Origin: Negativicutes bacterium
GTDB lineage: Bacteria > Bacillota_C > Negativicutes > Sporomusales_B > JARLHX01
Reading direction: 5' to 3'
Assembly: GCA_031292015.1 (NCBI GenBank)
Contig: JARLHY010000087.1
Location: forward strand, 1 to 64,000
Length of the DNA: 64,000 bases
Below, piece by piece: positions 1-8,018 of the stretch. The notes below the pieces were generated by a model. The model ran no database searches, had not been told where the DNA came from, and worked only from the letters and a program-made list of their open reading frames with translations. The stretch's first letter is position 1. Each line of letters starts with the position of its first letter. The translations under genes were made by a program, and so were the position numbers.

Positions 1-77
1 CATTTTTGCACGGCAGAATAGACCACCGCCACCGCCACCAGTGCCCCGAAAATCAAAGCCCAGAATTGAAGATCCAT
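1..77 (-). CDS. Partial membrane protein, N-terminus only
   Basis: Only the first 25 codons are inside the window, so the product cannot be named. The visible N-terminus (MDLQFWALIFGALV...) is a hydrophobic stretch followed by a polar end, as in a single membrane anchor or the first helix of a membrane protein. Two ATGs are possible, at 83 and 77. The one at 77 is preferred because a strong AGGGGGG Shine-Dalgarno at 84-90 then has a 6-nt spacer. It lies downstream of the 130-codon gene at 112-504 on the same strand, 34 bp away, so the two are probably cotranscribed. Confidence 0.6.
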   Translation of the reverse strand, partial: MDLQFWALIFGALVAVAVVYSAVQK

Positions 78-111
78 CAACATCCCCCCTGCCGACCGAC
101 CCGCGGGCGGC

Positions 112-504
112 TCAGTAAAATTCGTATCCGACCAAAGCGTATTTTTCTAGCGGATCCAGATTCTTAACAACCGCAACGACCTCATCCAGCCGTTTTCCGA
201 AATTGTTGAACCCTGAAGACTGGCAGTGAACCCATTCTTCGCCGTACAATTCGTCCACGAACCGCATGATGTCCCGCGGCGTGACGATGGCAACCCAACA
301 GCCCCAGTCAATCTGTTTCCCGTATAATTCGCCGGAGCTGATCTTCTTCATCAAGACCCCCATCCCTCCGAAAAAAGGCCTCTGAACAGGCGGCAAGACC
401 CGGGTTATCGCCCGCGGTATGCTCTCGGCGCAAAAGCCTTCCGCTTTCGACCCTTCCTTTGCACTCAGCCCGAGTTCCCCTATGTACACCTGACTGCGCG
501 GCAT
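112..504 (-). CDS. Hypothetical protein, 130 aa
   Basis: I do not recognise this protein. It is soluble, with no signal peptide or membrane segment. The C-terminal half (from about residue 50) reads like a compact alpha/beta domain with several aromatic residues (WGCWVAIV, EEWVHCQ) and ends in VGYEFY. A GGGGGGAG ribosome-binding site sits 4 nt before the ATG. The following partial membrane gene is on the same strand 34 bp away. The roughly 290 bp between this gene and the divergent gene at 798 hold no further gene that I can support. Confidence 0.6.
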   Translation of the reverse strand: MPRSQVYIGELGLSAKEGSKAEGFCAESIPRAITRVLPPVQRPFFGGMGVLMKKISSGELYGKQIDWGCWVAIVTPRDIMRFVDELYGEEWVHCQSSGFNNFGKRLDEVVAVVKNLDPLEKYALVGYEFY

Positions 505-797
505 CAGTCTCCCCCCTATCTCCCAGTCTCGGCCCTCGCGACCCTTCTAACACTTTATGCTGCTGGCTGAAAAGTATGACTCCTCTCCTTATATTTTTTC
601 CTTTATTCCTGCACTCCTGCTTGCCTGATGCGACCGGCAGCCGGCCGAATCGCAGAAAATACGGCTATTTGCGTTACAACCTGTGACGCATTGACGAAAT
701 ACTCCTTTCTTCAGTCAAAGTGAAGGCCTTATTTTTTGTCATAAATTATATCATTTTGAATATTTTTTCTTAGAAAGAAAAACAAGGAGTTGTTGTT

Positions 798-1028
798 GTG
801 AAAAAACTGATCGCCTGCCTGCTTGTCTGCCTTCTTGTGATGAGTTTCAGTGCCCCGGTACTGGCCAGTGCCCTGCCGCCGCCTGCACATATGGTGGCTC
901 ACCATGGCGCCAAAAGCCCCAGCTTCTGGATGAAATACGGCCGGTTCACCCTCGGGCTGGCTGTGGCCCTCTGCATCGTCGCCGAACTCTCCCACGACAA
1001 GACGGAAAAAGCCAAGCAAACCCCTTGA
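798..1028 (+). CDS. Small exported or membrane protein, 76 aa
   Basis: The product is a short protein of unknown function. It starts with a typical signal peptide (MKK, then about 15 hydrophobic residues, then SAPVLASA with a likely cleavage after ALA/ASA). The mature part has several histidines (HMVAHHGAK) and one further hydrophobic segment near residues 52-63, so it may be membrane-held. The start is GTG at 798, chosen because AAGGAGT at 784-790 lies 7 nt upstream. It is monocistronic, with a strong terminator directly behind it. The histidine-rich patch could bind metal, but that is only a guess. Confidence 0.65.
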   Translation: MKKLIACLLVCLLVMSFSAPVLASALPPPAHMVAHHGAKSPSFWMKYGRFTLGLAVALCIVAELSHDKTEKAKQTP

Positions 1029-1065
1029 TCCTTCCTGCAACCCACCGTCAGCGAAATACCAAAAC

Positions 1066-1110
1066 AAAAAAGGACCGTGTAGCCTTCCCCGGCTGCACGG
1101 TCCTTTTTTT
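1066..1110 (+). terminator. Rho-independent terminator of the 798-1028 gene
   Basis: A GC-rich stem (AGGACCGTGTAGCC pairing with GGCTGCACGGTCCT) is followed by a run of seven T. It starts about 40 bp after the stop codon. The A-run on the other side makes it potentially bidirectional. Confidence 0.85.
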
Positions 1111-1179
1111 GCTAGAGATATCCTGTTTTCCTTTATTCCGGAAAGTCCTTTTTTCTGTAAGAAAATGACCGGGACGCAT

Positions 1180-1206
1180 AAAAAGACAGGGCTCCCAGGC
1201 CCTGTC
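1180..1206 (-). terminator. Rho-independent terminator of rubrerythrin
   Basis: On the minus strand a perfect 8-bp stem GACAGGGC/GCCCTGTC with a 6-nt loop is followed by TTTTT. It lies 65 bp after the rubrerythrin stop codon. Confidence 0.85.
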
Positions 1207-1270
1207 GATAAACTTGAATTCCTATTCCACTTTAAAAATCAGCCACTATTTTTGAGAAAGCCCCAGCCGG

Positions 1271-1834
1271 TCAAACGGCGGGGAATTTCTTGAACAGAGC
1301 CTTCTTGACGCCGCAAACCGGGCAAAAATCGGGCATTTCCCCTTCACCGGTATAGCCGCAGACCGGGCAGACGTGAACTTCTCCCAGCTCCATATCCTTG
1401 TCGGACCGGGCCACATTCTGAGCCGCTTTAAACATTCTGGCGTGAATTTTCTCCGCTTCCAGCGCGTAGCGGAAAGACCGTTCGGCGCCGCTTTCCTTTT
1501 GGAACTGGGCGGTGTGCAGATATACCGGATACATCTGCTCGATTTCATGCACTTCGCCGTCGATGGCGCCCTGCAGGTTTTCCACCAGCGAACCGAGACC
1601 GAACACCGCCCCGGCAGTCACCGCCGCCCCGCCCGCCAACTCGCCGAGCTCTTTGAAATGATTGGTGGCATGAACCTGTTCGGCGTAAGAAATCGCGCGA
1701 AACAGTCTGGCGATATGGGGTTTCCCCTGGTGCTCGGCATGGTCGCCCCAGATCAGATACCGCATGTGGGCCATGGATTCCCCGCCGTAGGCGGAGCGCA
1801 GGAAGTCGGCCGTCATATCATTCTTGACTGACAT
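1271..1834 (-). CDS. Rubrerythrin
   Basis: Non-haem iron protein that reduces hydrogen peroxide in anaerobes. The N-terminal part (about residues 5-145) is a ferritin-like four-helix domain with the usual carboxylate/histidine ligands (GGESMAHM near 17-24, AEQVHATNH in helix 2, EVHEIEQMYP in helix 3, EAEKIHARMF in helix 4). The C-terminal part is a rubredoxin-like domain with CPVCGY and CPVCG knuckles near residues 155 and 171. Its 187 residues match the family length. It is monocistronic between its own promoter, which carries a Fur/PerR-like sequence, and its own terminator. It fits the oxygen-defence theme of the window together with the rubredoxin and hemerythrins at 45 kb. Confidence 0.95.
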   Translation of the reverse strand: MSVKNDMTADFLRSAYGGESMAHMRYLIWGDHAEHQGKPHIARLFRAISYAEQVHATNHFKELGELAGGAAVTAGAVFGLGSLVENLQGAIDGEVHEIEQMYPVYLHTAQFQKESGAERSFRYALEAEKIHARMFKAAQNVARSDKDMELGEVHVCPVCGYTGEGEMPDFCPVCGVKKALFKKFPAV

Positions 1835-1860
1835 GGTATCACTCCTTTGATCAATTTGTC

Positions 1861-1893
1861 TTTATAGATTTTGTTTTATCATTATCAATATTC
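1861..1893 (-). promoter_or_regulatory. Rubrerythrin promoter with Fur/PerR-like operator
   Basis: On the minus strand TTGATA (1883-1888) and TATAAA (1861-1866) are separated by 16 nt, about 30 bp before the rubrerythrin start. The -35 lies within ATTGATAATGATAA, which resembles half of a Fur or PerR box. Control by iron or peroxide is an inference from this resemblance and from what is usual for rubrerythrin genes. Confidence 0.5.
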
Positions 1894-1941
1894 ACGTTCC
1901 CGCCGGTTTTTTCCTGCAAATTCCAATTAAGCGAAAAAGGC

Positions 1942-2112
1942 AAAAGAAAAAGACAGGGCCGAACCCTGTCCTGGCGCCTGCCTTCGCTCAAAAAATTTGA
2001 TCAGAACTAAATTCTCTTTTGAACGGCCGCGAACGTTATAGCTTCTGTTGTCGGTTTAACTGTGTTAGGAGCTTCCCAACCCCATTTCAAATAAGGCGAG
2101 AACATTGTAAGT
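1942..2112 (-). ncRNA. Candidate structured non-coding RNA with its own terminator
   Basis: Nothing here looks coding, yet the minus strand shows a structured transcript. It ends in a perfect terminator (GACAGGG/CCCTGTC with a 5-nt loop, then TTTTTC, 1942-1970). Inside there is a 7-bp hairpin GTTGGGA/TCCTAAC, and long-range pairing is possible between GCCTT-ATTTGA near the 5' side and TCAAAT...AAGGC near the 3' side. It stands alone between the terminator of the deacylase operon and the rubrerythrin promoter. Size (about 150-170 nt) and rod-like pairing would suit 6S RNA, and a riboswitch-type leader is less likely because it ends about 50 bp before the rubrerythrin promoter. The family is not established and the 5' end is approximate. 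Confidence 0.45.
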
Positions 2113-2133
2113 CTACGCTCACCGCAACAGATG

Positions 2134-2171
2134 AAAGAGCTCTGCTGTGTTGCATAACAGCAGAGCTCTTT
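2134..2171. terminator. Bidirectional terminator after the deacylase operon
   Basis: A perfect 15-bp stem (AAAGAGCTCTGCTGT and its complement) with an 8-nt loop, A-rich before and T-rich after, 53 bp beyond the stop of the deacylase gene. It closes the three-gene operon 6419-2225. Confidence 0.8.
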
Positions 2172-2224
2172 ATCGCAATGAATCCATCAACTGCTCGGAG
2201 CACACGTAATAATCTCTTGTGCGT

Positions 2225-3805
2225 TTATTTCCGCAGGACCTTGCCGGCGAGCACGCCGGTGTATTCGCCCCGCTTCACCGCCATCCGGCCGTTGACCAGG
2301 ACGTACTCAATACCGGCCGGTGCCTGCTGCGGCTCAAGGTAAGTAGCCTTATCCTCCACCAGAGCGGCGTCGAAGACGGTGATGTCGGCCCACATCCCCT
2401 CCTTCAGCAGCCCCCGGTCATGGATGTTCAGACGCTGGGCCGGAAATGAGGTCATCTTGCGGACAGCATCCTCCAGGCTAAGAGCTTTGTCGTTTCGCAC
2501 ATACTTGCTCAGTATCCGGGGGAAAGTCCCGTAATACCGTGGATGCGGCTTGCCGGCACTGAAGATGCCGTCCGATCCGACCATGGCGGCCGGGTGCTGC
2601 AGGATCGCCGTGACGTCTTCCTCAGACATCATGAACAGCACCATCAGAACCTCTCCGTCCTCTTCCAGCAAAAGTTCGAACAGAGCCTCAGCCGGCTCGA
2701 CGCCCTTGCCCTTAGCGATCTCGACTATCGTTTTGCCTTCATAGCTTTTGTTTTTCTTGGCCGAGGAGACCACAATCTTGTCCCAGCCTGCCGCCTTGTA
2801 GAAGTTTTGCCAGCCGGGAACTCCCTCTTCCAGTTCCTTCGTGATCCGCGCGCGGTTTTCGGCGCTTTCCAGGCGGCCCAGCAGTTTCCTGATTCCACCC
2901 TCGTGCATCCAGGGCGGCAGGAGAGCGACCAGGGTAGTACTGGCGGCGACATAGGGATAAACGTCATAGGTGATATCCAGGCCCCGGTCCCGCGCCTCGC
3001 TGATCAGTTTCAGGGTCTGGGCGCTTTTGCCCCAGTTGGCTATCCCCGCTGTCTTGTGGTGAGCGATCTGAACCGGGATGCCGGCTTTCTCCGCCACTTC
3101 AATCGCTTCCTGGACCGCCTCCACAACCTGGTCGGTCTCATTGCGGATATGGGTCTCGTAGACCGCTCCCAGCGGAGCAATGGCCTTGCATATTTCAATA
3201 ATCTCCTCCGGCTTGGCAAAGATGCCGGGAGGATACACCAGTCCGCTGGACATGCCGTAGGCGCCCTGCTTGACGGCTTGCACAGCCAGTTCTTTCATCC
3301 TTGCAAGCTCGTCGGCGGTCGGTTCCCTGTTCTCGACCCCCATGGCCGCAATCCGAAGTGTTCCATGACCGACGAAGAAGGCGAAGTTTACAATCGGATT
3401 GGCTGCTTCCACCCGGGCCAGGAAATCCTTAACCTCCGGCCAGTCCCACTTCAGATCGGCCCCGGTAAAAAACGGCGCACAGTATTTCTGCAGCAAACCG
3501 GCATTTTCCGGTGACAACGGCGTCATGGTAACACCGCAGACCCCGACCACCTCCATGGTGACACCTTGCAGCAGCTTGCCGGTGTTCTGCTTGGCCATCA
3601 GCGGCACTGCGTCCGAATGACTGTGAATATCGATAAATCCCGGCGAAACATACAGTCCGGCCGCGTCGATCCGTTCGGCGGCCTTCTCGCCGCTGAGCCG
3701 GCCGATGCGGGCGATCTTGCCGTCCTTTATGCCGACATCTCCCGAAAACCAGGGATTGCCGCTGCCATCCAGAATACGTCCGTTCTCAATCACTAGGTCA
3801 TACAT
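2225..3805 (-). CDS. N-acyl-D-amino-acid deacylase (D-aminoacylase family)
   Basis: Zinc amidohydrolase that removes the acyl group from N-acyl-D-amino acids in the cytoplasm. The 526-residue length is typical. The metal motif HSHSD is at residues 61-65 and the bridging cysteine of this family is Cys90 (VVGVCG). Further metal and catalytic positions are YETHIRNE, IAHHKT and the aspartate of GSDGI. The start is fixed by GGAAGGG 5 nt before the ATG. It is the last gene of an operon with an MFS permease 24 bp upstream and an M20 amidohydrolase before that, so the operon probably takes up and deacylates modified amino acids or peptides. Some family members act on dihydro-pyrimidine-like or N-carbamoyl compounds, so the exact substrate is open. 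Confidence 0.9.
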   Translation of the reverse strand: MYDLVIENGRILDGSGNPWFSGDVGIKDGKIARIGRLSGEKAAERIDAAGLYVSPGFIDIHSHSDAVPLMAKQNTGKLLQGVTMEVVGVCGVTMTPLSPENAGLLQKYCAPFFTGADLKWDWPEVKDFLARVEAANPIVNFAFFVGHGTLRIAAMGVENREPTADELARMKELAVQAVKQGAYGMSSGLVYPPGIFAKPEEIIEICKAIAPLGAVYETHIRNETDQVVEAVQEAIEVAEKAGIPVQIAHHKTAGIANWGKSAQTLKLISEARDRGLDITYDVYPYVAASTTLVALLPPWMHEGGIRKLLGRLESAENRARITKELEEGVPGWQNFYKAAGWDKIVVSSAKKNKSYEGKTIVEIAKGKGVEPAEALFELLLEEDGEVLMVLFMMSEEDVTAILQHPAAMVGSDGIFSAGKPHPRYYGTFPRILSKYVRNDKALSLEDAVRKMTSFPAQRLNIHDRGLLKEGMWADITVFDAALVEDKATYLEPQQAPAGIEYVLVNGRMAVKRGEYTGVLAGKVLRK

Positions 3806-3829
3806 AGATACCCTTCCTCTCCTGACTAC

Positions 3830-5089
3830 TTAGCTCACTCGGCTTTTGGGGAACAACATGGCAAAGAAAGACGAGATAAGCACACAGATAATGAAAAAGA
3901 TAAACGCGGTGTCGAAACTCTTCGCTCCGCCGCCGGACATCTGGACAAGAAAACCGACGATCAGCGGCGAGAGAAATCCGGCAGCCTGTCCGGCGGTATT
4001 GACGATACCCATCGCCCGGCCGGTGATCTCCTTGGAGATGGCGCTTACCGGCAGACTGAACACGCCGCCGACGGCAATGTACAGTATGAAGCCGGTGATG
4101 GTCTGCCAAATCACCAAGGACTGCAGCGAATCGGCGTTATAGACCATGTACAGGCATATCGCGGTCAGCCACTGGGCGGCAATGAGCGGCAGCTTGCGGT
4201 TGTGCTTGAATATGGTGTCCGACAGCCAGCCGCCCAGGACCCAGCCGACGGTCCCGGCGAAATAAGGCAGCGACGCCGCCACCCCCATCTGGGACAGCGA
4301 CAGATTGCGAGCCTGCACCAGGAAAGACGGCAGCCAGGAGGCGAAACCCCATGCCACCATATTATTGAAGAACAAAATAAAGAAAGATTTCCAGACAGCC
4401 TCCTGACGCATGATCTGCCAGAAGCTCATCTTCACTTCGCCGGTCTTGGCCGGTCCCATCGGGATGTCTTCCTTCAGTTCATCCAGTTCTTCCTGGCTGA
4501 TCCCTTTTTTGTCCGCCGGATTGTCAGGCAGGTTGAACCATATCCAAGCCGCCAGCAGCAGACCCGGAATCGTCAGGGTGTAAAACACACCGCGCCAGCC
4601 GATCGAGGCCATGACGGCGGCGACGAACAGCGGCGCCAGGGCCGGTCCGAGAGCGTTGGAACATAACATGAGACCGGAGGTCACCGCCCGTTGCTTGGCC
4701 GGAGACCAGATGGCGCAGGCCTTCCAGGTGGCCGCCGGGGCGATGCCTTCGCCCATTCCGAAGACGGCCCGGACCCAGATCATGTTGAACAGGTTGTTCA
4801 CCATGCCGGTGAAGGCCGTGAACAAAGACCACCAGAAGATACCGAAGGTCATTACCTTGCGGGCCCCAAACTTGTCGGCAAGAATTCCGCCGATAACCTG
4901 AAACGTCGCGTACCCGAAGAAAAACGAGCTGAGCACGACGCCGACGGAAACCGGAGTCAGGTTGAATTCCTTGGCAATATACGGGATCGCCGTCGCCATA
5001 ACCATACGGTCCATGTACGAAACGATCCAGACCATGAACAGGGCGAACAAAGCCACATATCGGTATTTGAACTTAAAACCTTCTCCCAT
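3830..5089 (-). CDS. MFS transporter, anion:cation symporter-like
   Basis: Twelve-helix major facilitator permease of 419 residues, with the signature loop ADKFGARKVM between helices 2 and 3. The N-terminal SYMDRMVMATAIPYIAKEF stretch is typical of the ACS family, which imports organic anions (phthalate, hexuronate, glucarate type). The ATG at 5089 is used because AAGGAGG lies 8 nt upstream. An in-frame ATG at 5125 lies inside the upstream gene and lacks a ribosome-binding site. It sits 13 bp after the M20 hydrolase and 24 bp before the deacylase, so its cargo is probably an acylated amino acid or peptide that those enzymes cleave. That assignment is by context only. Confidence 0.88.
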   Translation of the reverse strand: MGEGFKFKYRYVALFALFMVWIVSYMDRMVMATAIPYIAKEFNLTPVSVGVVLSSFFFGYATFQVIGGILADKFGARKVMTFGIFWWSLFTAFTGMVNNLFNMIWVRAVFGMGEGIAPAATWKACAIWSPAKQRAVTSGLMLCSNALGPALAPLFVAAVMASIGWRGVFYTLTIPGLLLAAWIWFNLPDNPADKKGISQEELDELKEDIPMGPAKTGEVKMSFWQIMRQEAVWKSFFILFFNNMVAWGFASWLPSFLVQARNLSLSQMGVAASLPYFAGTVGWVLGGWLSDTIFKHNRKLPLIAAQWLTAICLYMVYNADSLQSLVIWQTITGFILYIAVGGVFSLPVSAISKEITGRAMGIVNTAGQAAGFLSPLIVGFLVQMSGGGAKSFDTAFIFFIICVLISSFFAMLFPKSRVS

Positions 5090-5102
5090 TGGCAAAACCT
5101 CC

Positions 5103-6419
5103 TTATTTTTGCGTGACCGCGACATGAATGGCTGACAGGAACTCGGCGGCGCTCATAATAACCCGCTCATCAATGTTGAATTTGGAATTGTGGTGTCCGC
5201 CGCCCACCGGGGTGCCGAACACGGCGAACAGGGCCTTACCGCCCTTCTTCTGCACCCGGTCCATAAACACCGTGATATCTTCGGAGCCGTTGAACGCGCA
5301 GGTGGGCACAACTTTGTCCACCGTAGAGAGCTTCGCCGCCACCTGTTCAGCCAAAGCGACCAGTTCCGGCGTGTTTTCGCCTCCGAAACTGACGGCGGCG
5401 GGCTTGATTTCAAACTTCAGGTCGTGCATTTTGGCTGCGCCTTCGATGATCTCGAAACTGCGCTTGACCATATACTCATTGGTAGCCGTCGTTCCGCCGC
5501 GGGTCTCCATTCGGAAATAGGCCCGCTCGGGAATGACGTTCCAAGTGGTTCCCGCCTCGATGGTACCGACGTTGATCCTGGTCGGAGCCTCGGAATGCCT
5601 GGCAATGCCCAGCAGGTTGGTAATCGCGGCGCAGGCGCCGTGCAAAGCATTTTTCCCTTGATGGGGAATGCCGGCGGCGTGGGCCGAGCGGCCCAGGAAA
5701 GTAACTTCGAAGCGTGACATCGCCATGATGTTCTGGAGACGGAAGGAGATTTGGCCGAGCTCCAGCAGCGCCACGCCGATGTGCCCTCCGAAAAGATAAT
5801 CCAGGTCATCGACAACGCCCTTATCAACCATGGCTGCCGCTCCGGACAGATTCTCCTCGTTCGGCTGGAAAATCAGCTTGACGGTACCGCAGAGTTCTTC
5901 CTTGTGCTCGGCGAAACATTTCGCCAGCAGCAGCCCAATCGCGGCATGGGCGTCATGGCCGCACAGGTGGGCGTACCCGGGAGTCTTGGACGCAAACCCT
6001 TCCTTAAACGGAAGGTGGTCCGGCTCGCAGGATTCCACCGACTCATTGGAGTCGACATCGAAGCGAAAGCCGACCACCGGGCCGGGCTTTGCCCCCTTCA
6101 AAGTCGCCACCACTCCGGTGAGTCCGCCTTTGGCCGGGGCCAGATATTTTTCCTTCGCTCCGGCTTGCAGAGCCCGCCGGTATTCTTCCTCCAGCTTGGT
6201 CTCGTCAGGCAGCAGCAGCAGCTTTTCGGCGTCGATGATTTCCGCGCCCAGCTTAACTTCATAGCCCCAGTCGGCAAGCTTTTCGGCAACAAAAGCGGTG
6301 ACATAGAACTCCATCCATGCCGGCTGGGCCATTTTATGCAGCTGCCGCCTCCACTCCACCGCTTGCGGAAAGTATTCCTTCAGGGTTTCTTCGTATCCGT
6401 GCTTTGCTTTGACTGTCAT
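5103..6419 (-). CDS. M20 family amidohydrolase, AbgA-like
   Basis: Metal-dependent amidohydrolase of 438 residues. It has the CGHDAHAAIG motif of the M20D group, the catalytic-glutamate segment FQPNEENLSGA and a late metal-ligand histidine in GGGHHNSKFNIDE. Length and the ESCEPDHLPF insertion recall AbgA, one subunit of p-aminobenzoyl-glutamate hydrolase, although no AbgB partner is present here. The ATG at 6419 follows AGAAGGAGG with an 8-nt gap. Longer in-frame starts have no ribosome-binding site. It is the first gene of the operon with the permease and the D-aminoacylase. A general N-acyl-amino-acid or hippurate-type amidase is the alternative. Confidence 0.88.
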   Translation of the reverse strand: MTVKAKHGYEETLKEYFPQAVEWRRQLHKMAQPAWMEFYVTAFVAEKLADWGYEVKLGAEIIDAEKLLLLPDETKLEEEYRRALQAGAKEKYLAPAKGGLTGVVATLKGAKPGPVVGFRFDVDSNESVESCEPDHLPFKEGFASKTPGYAHLCGHDAHAAIGLLLAKCFAEHKEELCGTVKLIFQPNEENLSGAAAMVDKGVVDDLDYLFGGHIGVALLELGQISFRLQNIMAMSRFEVTFLGRSAHAAGIPHQGKNALHGACAAITNLLGIARHSEAPTRINVGTIEAGTTWNVIPERAYFRMETRGGTTATNEYMVKRSFEIIEGAAKMHDLKFEIKPAAVSFGGENTPELVALAEQVAAKLSTVDKVVPTCAFNGSEDITVFMDRVQKKGGKALFAVFGTPVGGGHHNSKFNIDERVIMSAAEFLSAIHVAVTQK

Positions 6420-6744
6420 CGTTGAGTCCTCCTTCTGGCTATCTTTATTAGTTCGCCTGAGTTCCGCAAGGACACCCCCTTCCCCACCATTACTCCCACT
6501 ATCGCTTCGCGCCTGTGCCAAATCCGGCATAATGTCTTCCGGTTACTCACAGTCACGTCACTCAAAGTTTGCCATATGTTGATCCAGCTTCTGGCAAGAC
6601 AAATAAACCACTTCTAGATTCGCCCCCCATCCTCCTGTTGATTCACAGTACAAAAAGGTTTATTTTTTTGGCAAAATGCTTGTATTCAAACAATCGCTGT
6701 TCAGCATCGTGCTCAAAAAGATTACAATTGTCCGCTGACAAACG
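6420..6744. other. Intergenic region between the deacylase operon and ddl
   Basis: These 325 bp hold no convincing gene. The part near 6420-6600 must contain the promoter of the minus-strand operon. I could not find a -35/-10 pair with good spacing or a sigma-54 type promoter. The right-hand end runs into the hairpin at 6745. Confidence 0.4.
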
Positions 6745-6784
6745 AACACCCCCGCATTCGTTCACATTCGCAGGGGTGTTTTAA
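6745..6784. terminator. Terminator hairpin behind ddl
   Basis: AACACCCC pairs with GGGGTGTT around an extended inner stem (GCATTCG/CGAATGT-like). It lies 15 bp after the ddl stop. The T-run is better on the plus strand, so efficiency on the minus strand is uncertain. Confidence 0.6.
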
Positions 6785-6799
6785 TATTGCCGGAAACAC

Positions 6800-7984
6800 T
6801 CAGGCTTTACTTTTTGAGCCCATCTTCAGCCCGCCCGTTCCCTTCATGTTGAAGATATTGGCGTCATAGGAGTACATGATGCTGCTGCGGTCCCGCTTGC
6901 GTTTGAGGGCCAGGCGGATCAGCTCGTCGATCAGCTCCGGGAACTTCACGCCGGTGGCTTCCCACAGGTAGAAGGACAGCGAGCCGGGAATGGTGTTGAG
7001 TTCATTTACGTAAACCTTGTTGCCGGCTGCTGCATCGATCATGAAGTCAATGCGGACAACTCCCGCACAGCCGACAGCCAGAAAGGTCTTTTTCGCCAGG
7101 CTCTTGATCTCGTCCGCCAGCTGTTCACTAAGGTCGGCCGGCACTTTTCGCTTGGCGCCGCCCATTCCCTTCGTGCCTTTGTTGAGGTATTTATCCTGAT
7201 AGGACAGTATCTCCGAACTGCTGACAGGCTCTTCGCACACCGACGTCCGGGCTTCGTCCCAGTCGCCCAGCACCGAACAGTTGATTTCTTTCAGACTGAC
7301 CACAAGCTCCTCGATCAGTATCTTGGCCGAGAAGTTGCGGGCCAGCTCGATGGCTTCCTCCAGCTCGGCCCTGTTCGCCGCCTTCTTGATGCCTACACTG
7401 GATCCGACGTTGGCCGGCTTGACAATGACCGGGTAGGGTACATCCCGCTCCACCGCCGCGATGGTGGCTTCGGGATTTTTCAGCCAGTCAAGGGCGTAGA
7501 ACCAGCTGTATTTCACGATAGGAATCCCGGCCTGCAGCAGCACGCTTTTCGTGACGATCTTATCCATGCCGATGGCTGAAGATAATACGTCGCAGCCGGC
7601 GTAAGGCAGACCCACCGATTCGAAAAAGCCCTGCATCGCCCCGTCCTCGCCATAGGTACCGTGCAGGACCGGCAAGGCGACATCCAGGGTATTGATCACA
7701 TTATTGCTGAATCTGCCGAGAGGGTAGCGGATAACCACCACCTCGCTCAGATTATTGACCACCGTGATCTGGCGGCATGCCGACAGCAACGTGGGGCTAT
7801 CCTTGTAACGGTCGACGTCGAGCAGCGCGTCGCCGGTATACCAAAGCCCCGACTTGGCTATGTAAATGGGTACGACTTCATACTTCTCTTTATTCATCGC
7901 TTCGATGGCCTGAAGGGCCGAGACGACCGAAACCTCGTGCTCCACCGACCGGCCGCCGAAGAAAACGCCAACTTTGACTCGCAT
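6800..7984 (-). CDS. ddl: D-alanine--D-alanine ligase
   Basis: ATP-grasp ligase that makes the D-Ala-D-Ala end of peptidoglycan precursors. The ligase core covers about residues 1-360: substrate glutamate in VEHEVS (15-20), the ATP loop GSSVGI (194-199), the omega-loop SYQDKY with Lys265 and Tyr266, and the metal-binding NELNTIPGS (327-335). The KY pair matches D-Ala-D-Ala ligases rather than VanA-type D-lactate ligases, which supports D-Ala as the second substrate. About 35 extra residues (RKRDRSSIMY...KSKA) follow the fold and are unusual. GGAGGAG precedes the ATG. It is the last gene of an operon with a MurF-like ligase (35 bp upstream) and an alpha/beta hydrolase. Confidence 0.93.
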   Translation of the reverse strand: MRVKVGVFFGGRSVEHEVSVVSALQAIEAMNKEKYEVVPIYIAKSGLWYTGDALLDVDRYKDSPTLLSACRQITVVNNLSEVVVIRYPLGRFSNNVINTLDVALPVLHGTYGEDGAMQGFFESVGLPYAGCDVLSSAIGMDKIVTKSVLLQAGIPIVKYSWFYALDWLKNPEATIAAVERDVPYPVIVKPANVGSSVGIKKAANRAELEEAIELARNFSAKILIEELVVSLKEINCSVLGDWDEARTSVCEEPVSSSEILSYQDKYLNKGTKGMGGAKRKVPADLSEQLADEIKSLAKKTFLAVGCAGVVRIDFMIDAAAGNKVYVNELNTIPGSLSFYLWEATGVKFPELIDELIRLALKRKRDRSSIMYSYDANIFNMKGTGGLKMGSKSKA

Positions 7985-8018
7985 ATCTATCTCCTCCGTT
8001 TACTCTGGACTACTATTG

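Noticed and set aside
673..695. GTTAC, GTGAC and TTGAC motifs upstream of the 798 gene, resembling the tandem-repeat operator
   Set aside because: The distances are 10 and 8 bp, not 11, and no -10 lies at the matching place.
2019..2342. 107-codon plus-strand open frame
   Set aside because: It runs antisense through the structured RNA, the terminator and the end of the deacylase gene and has no ribosome-binding site.
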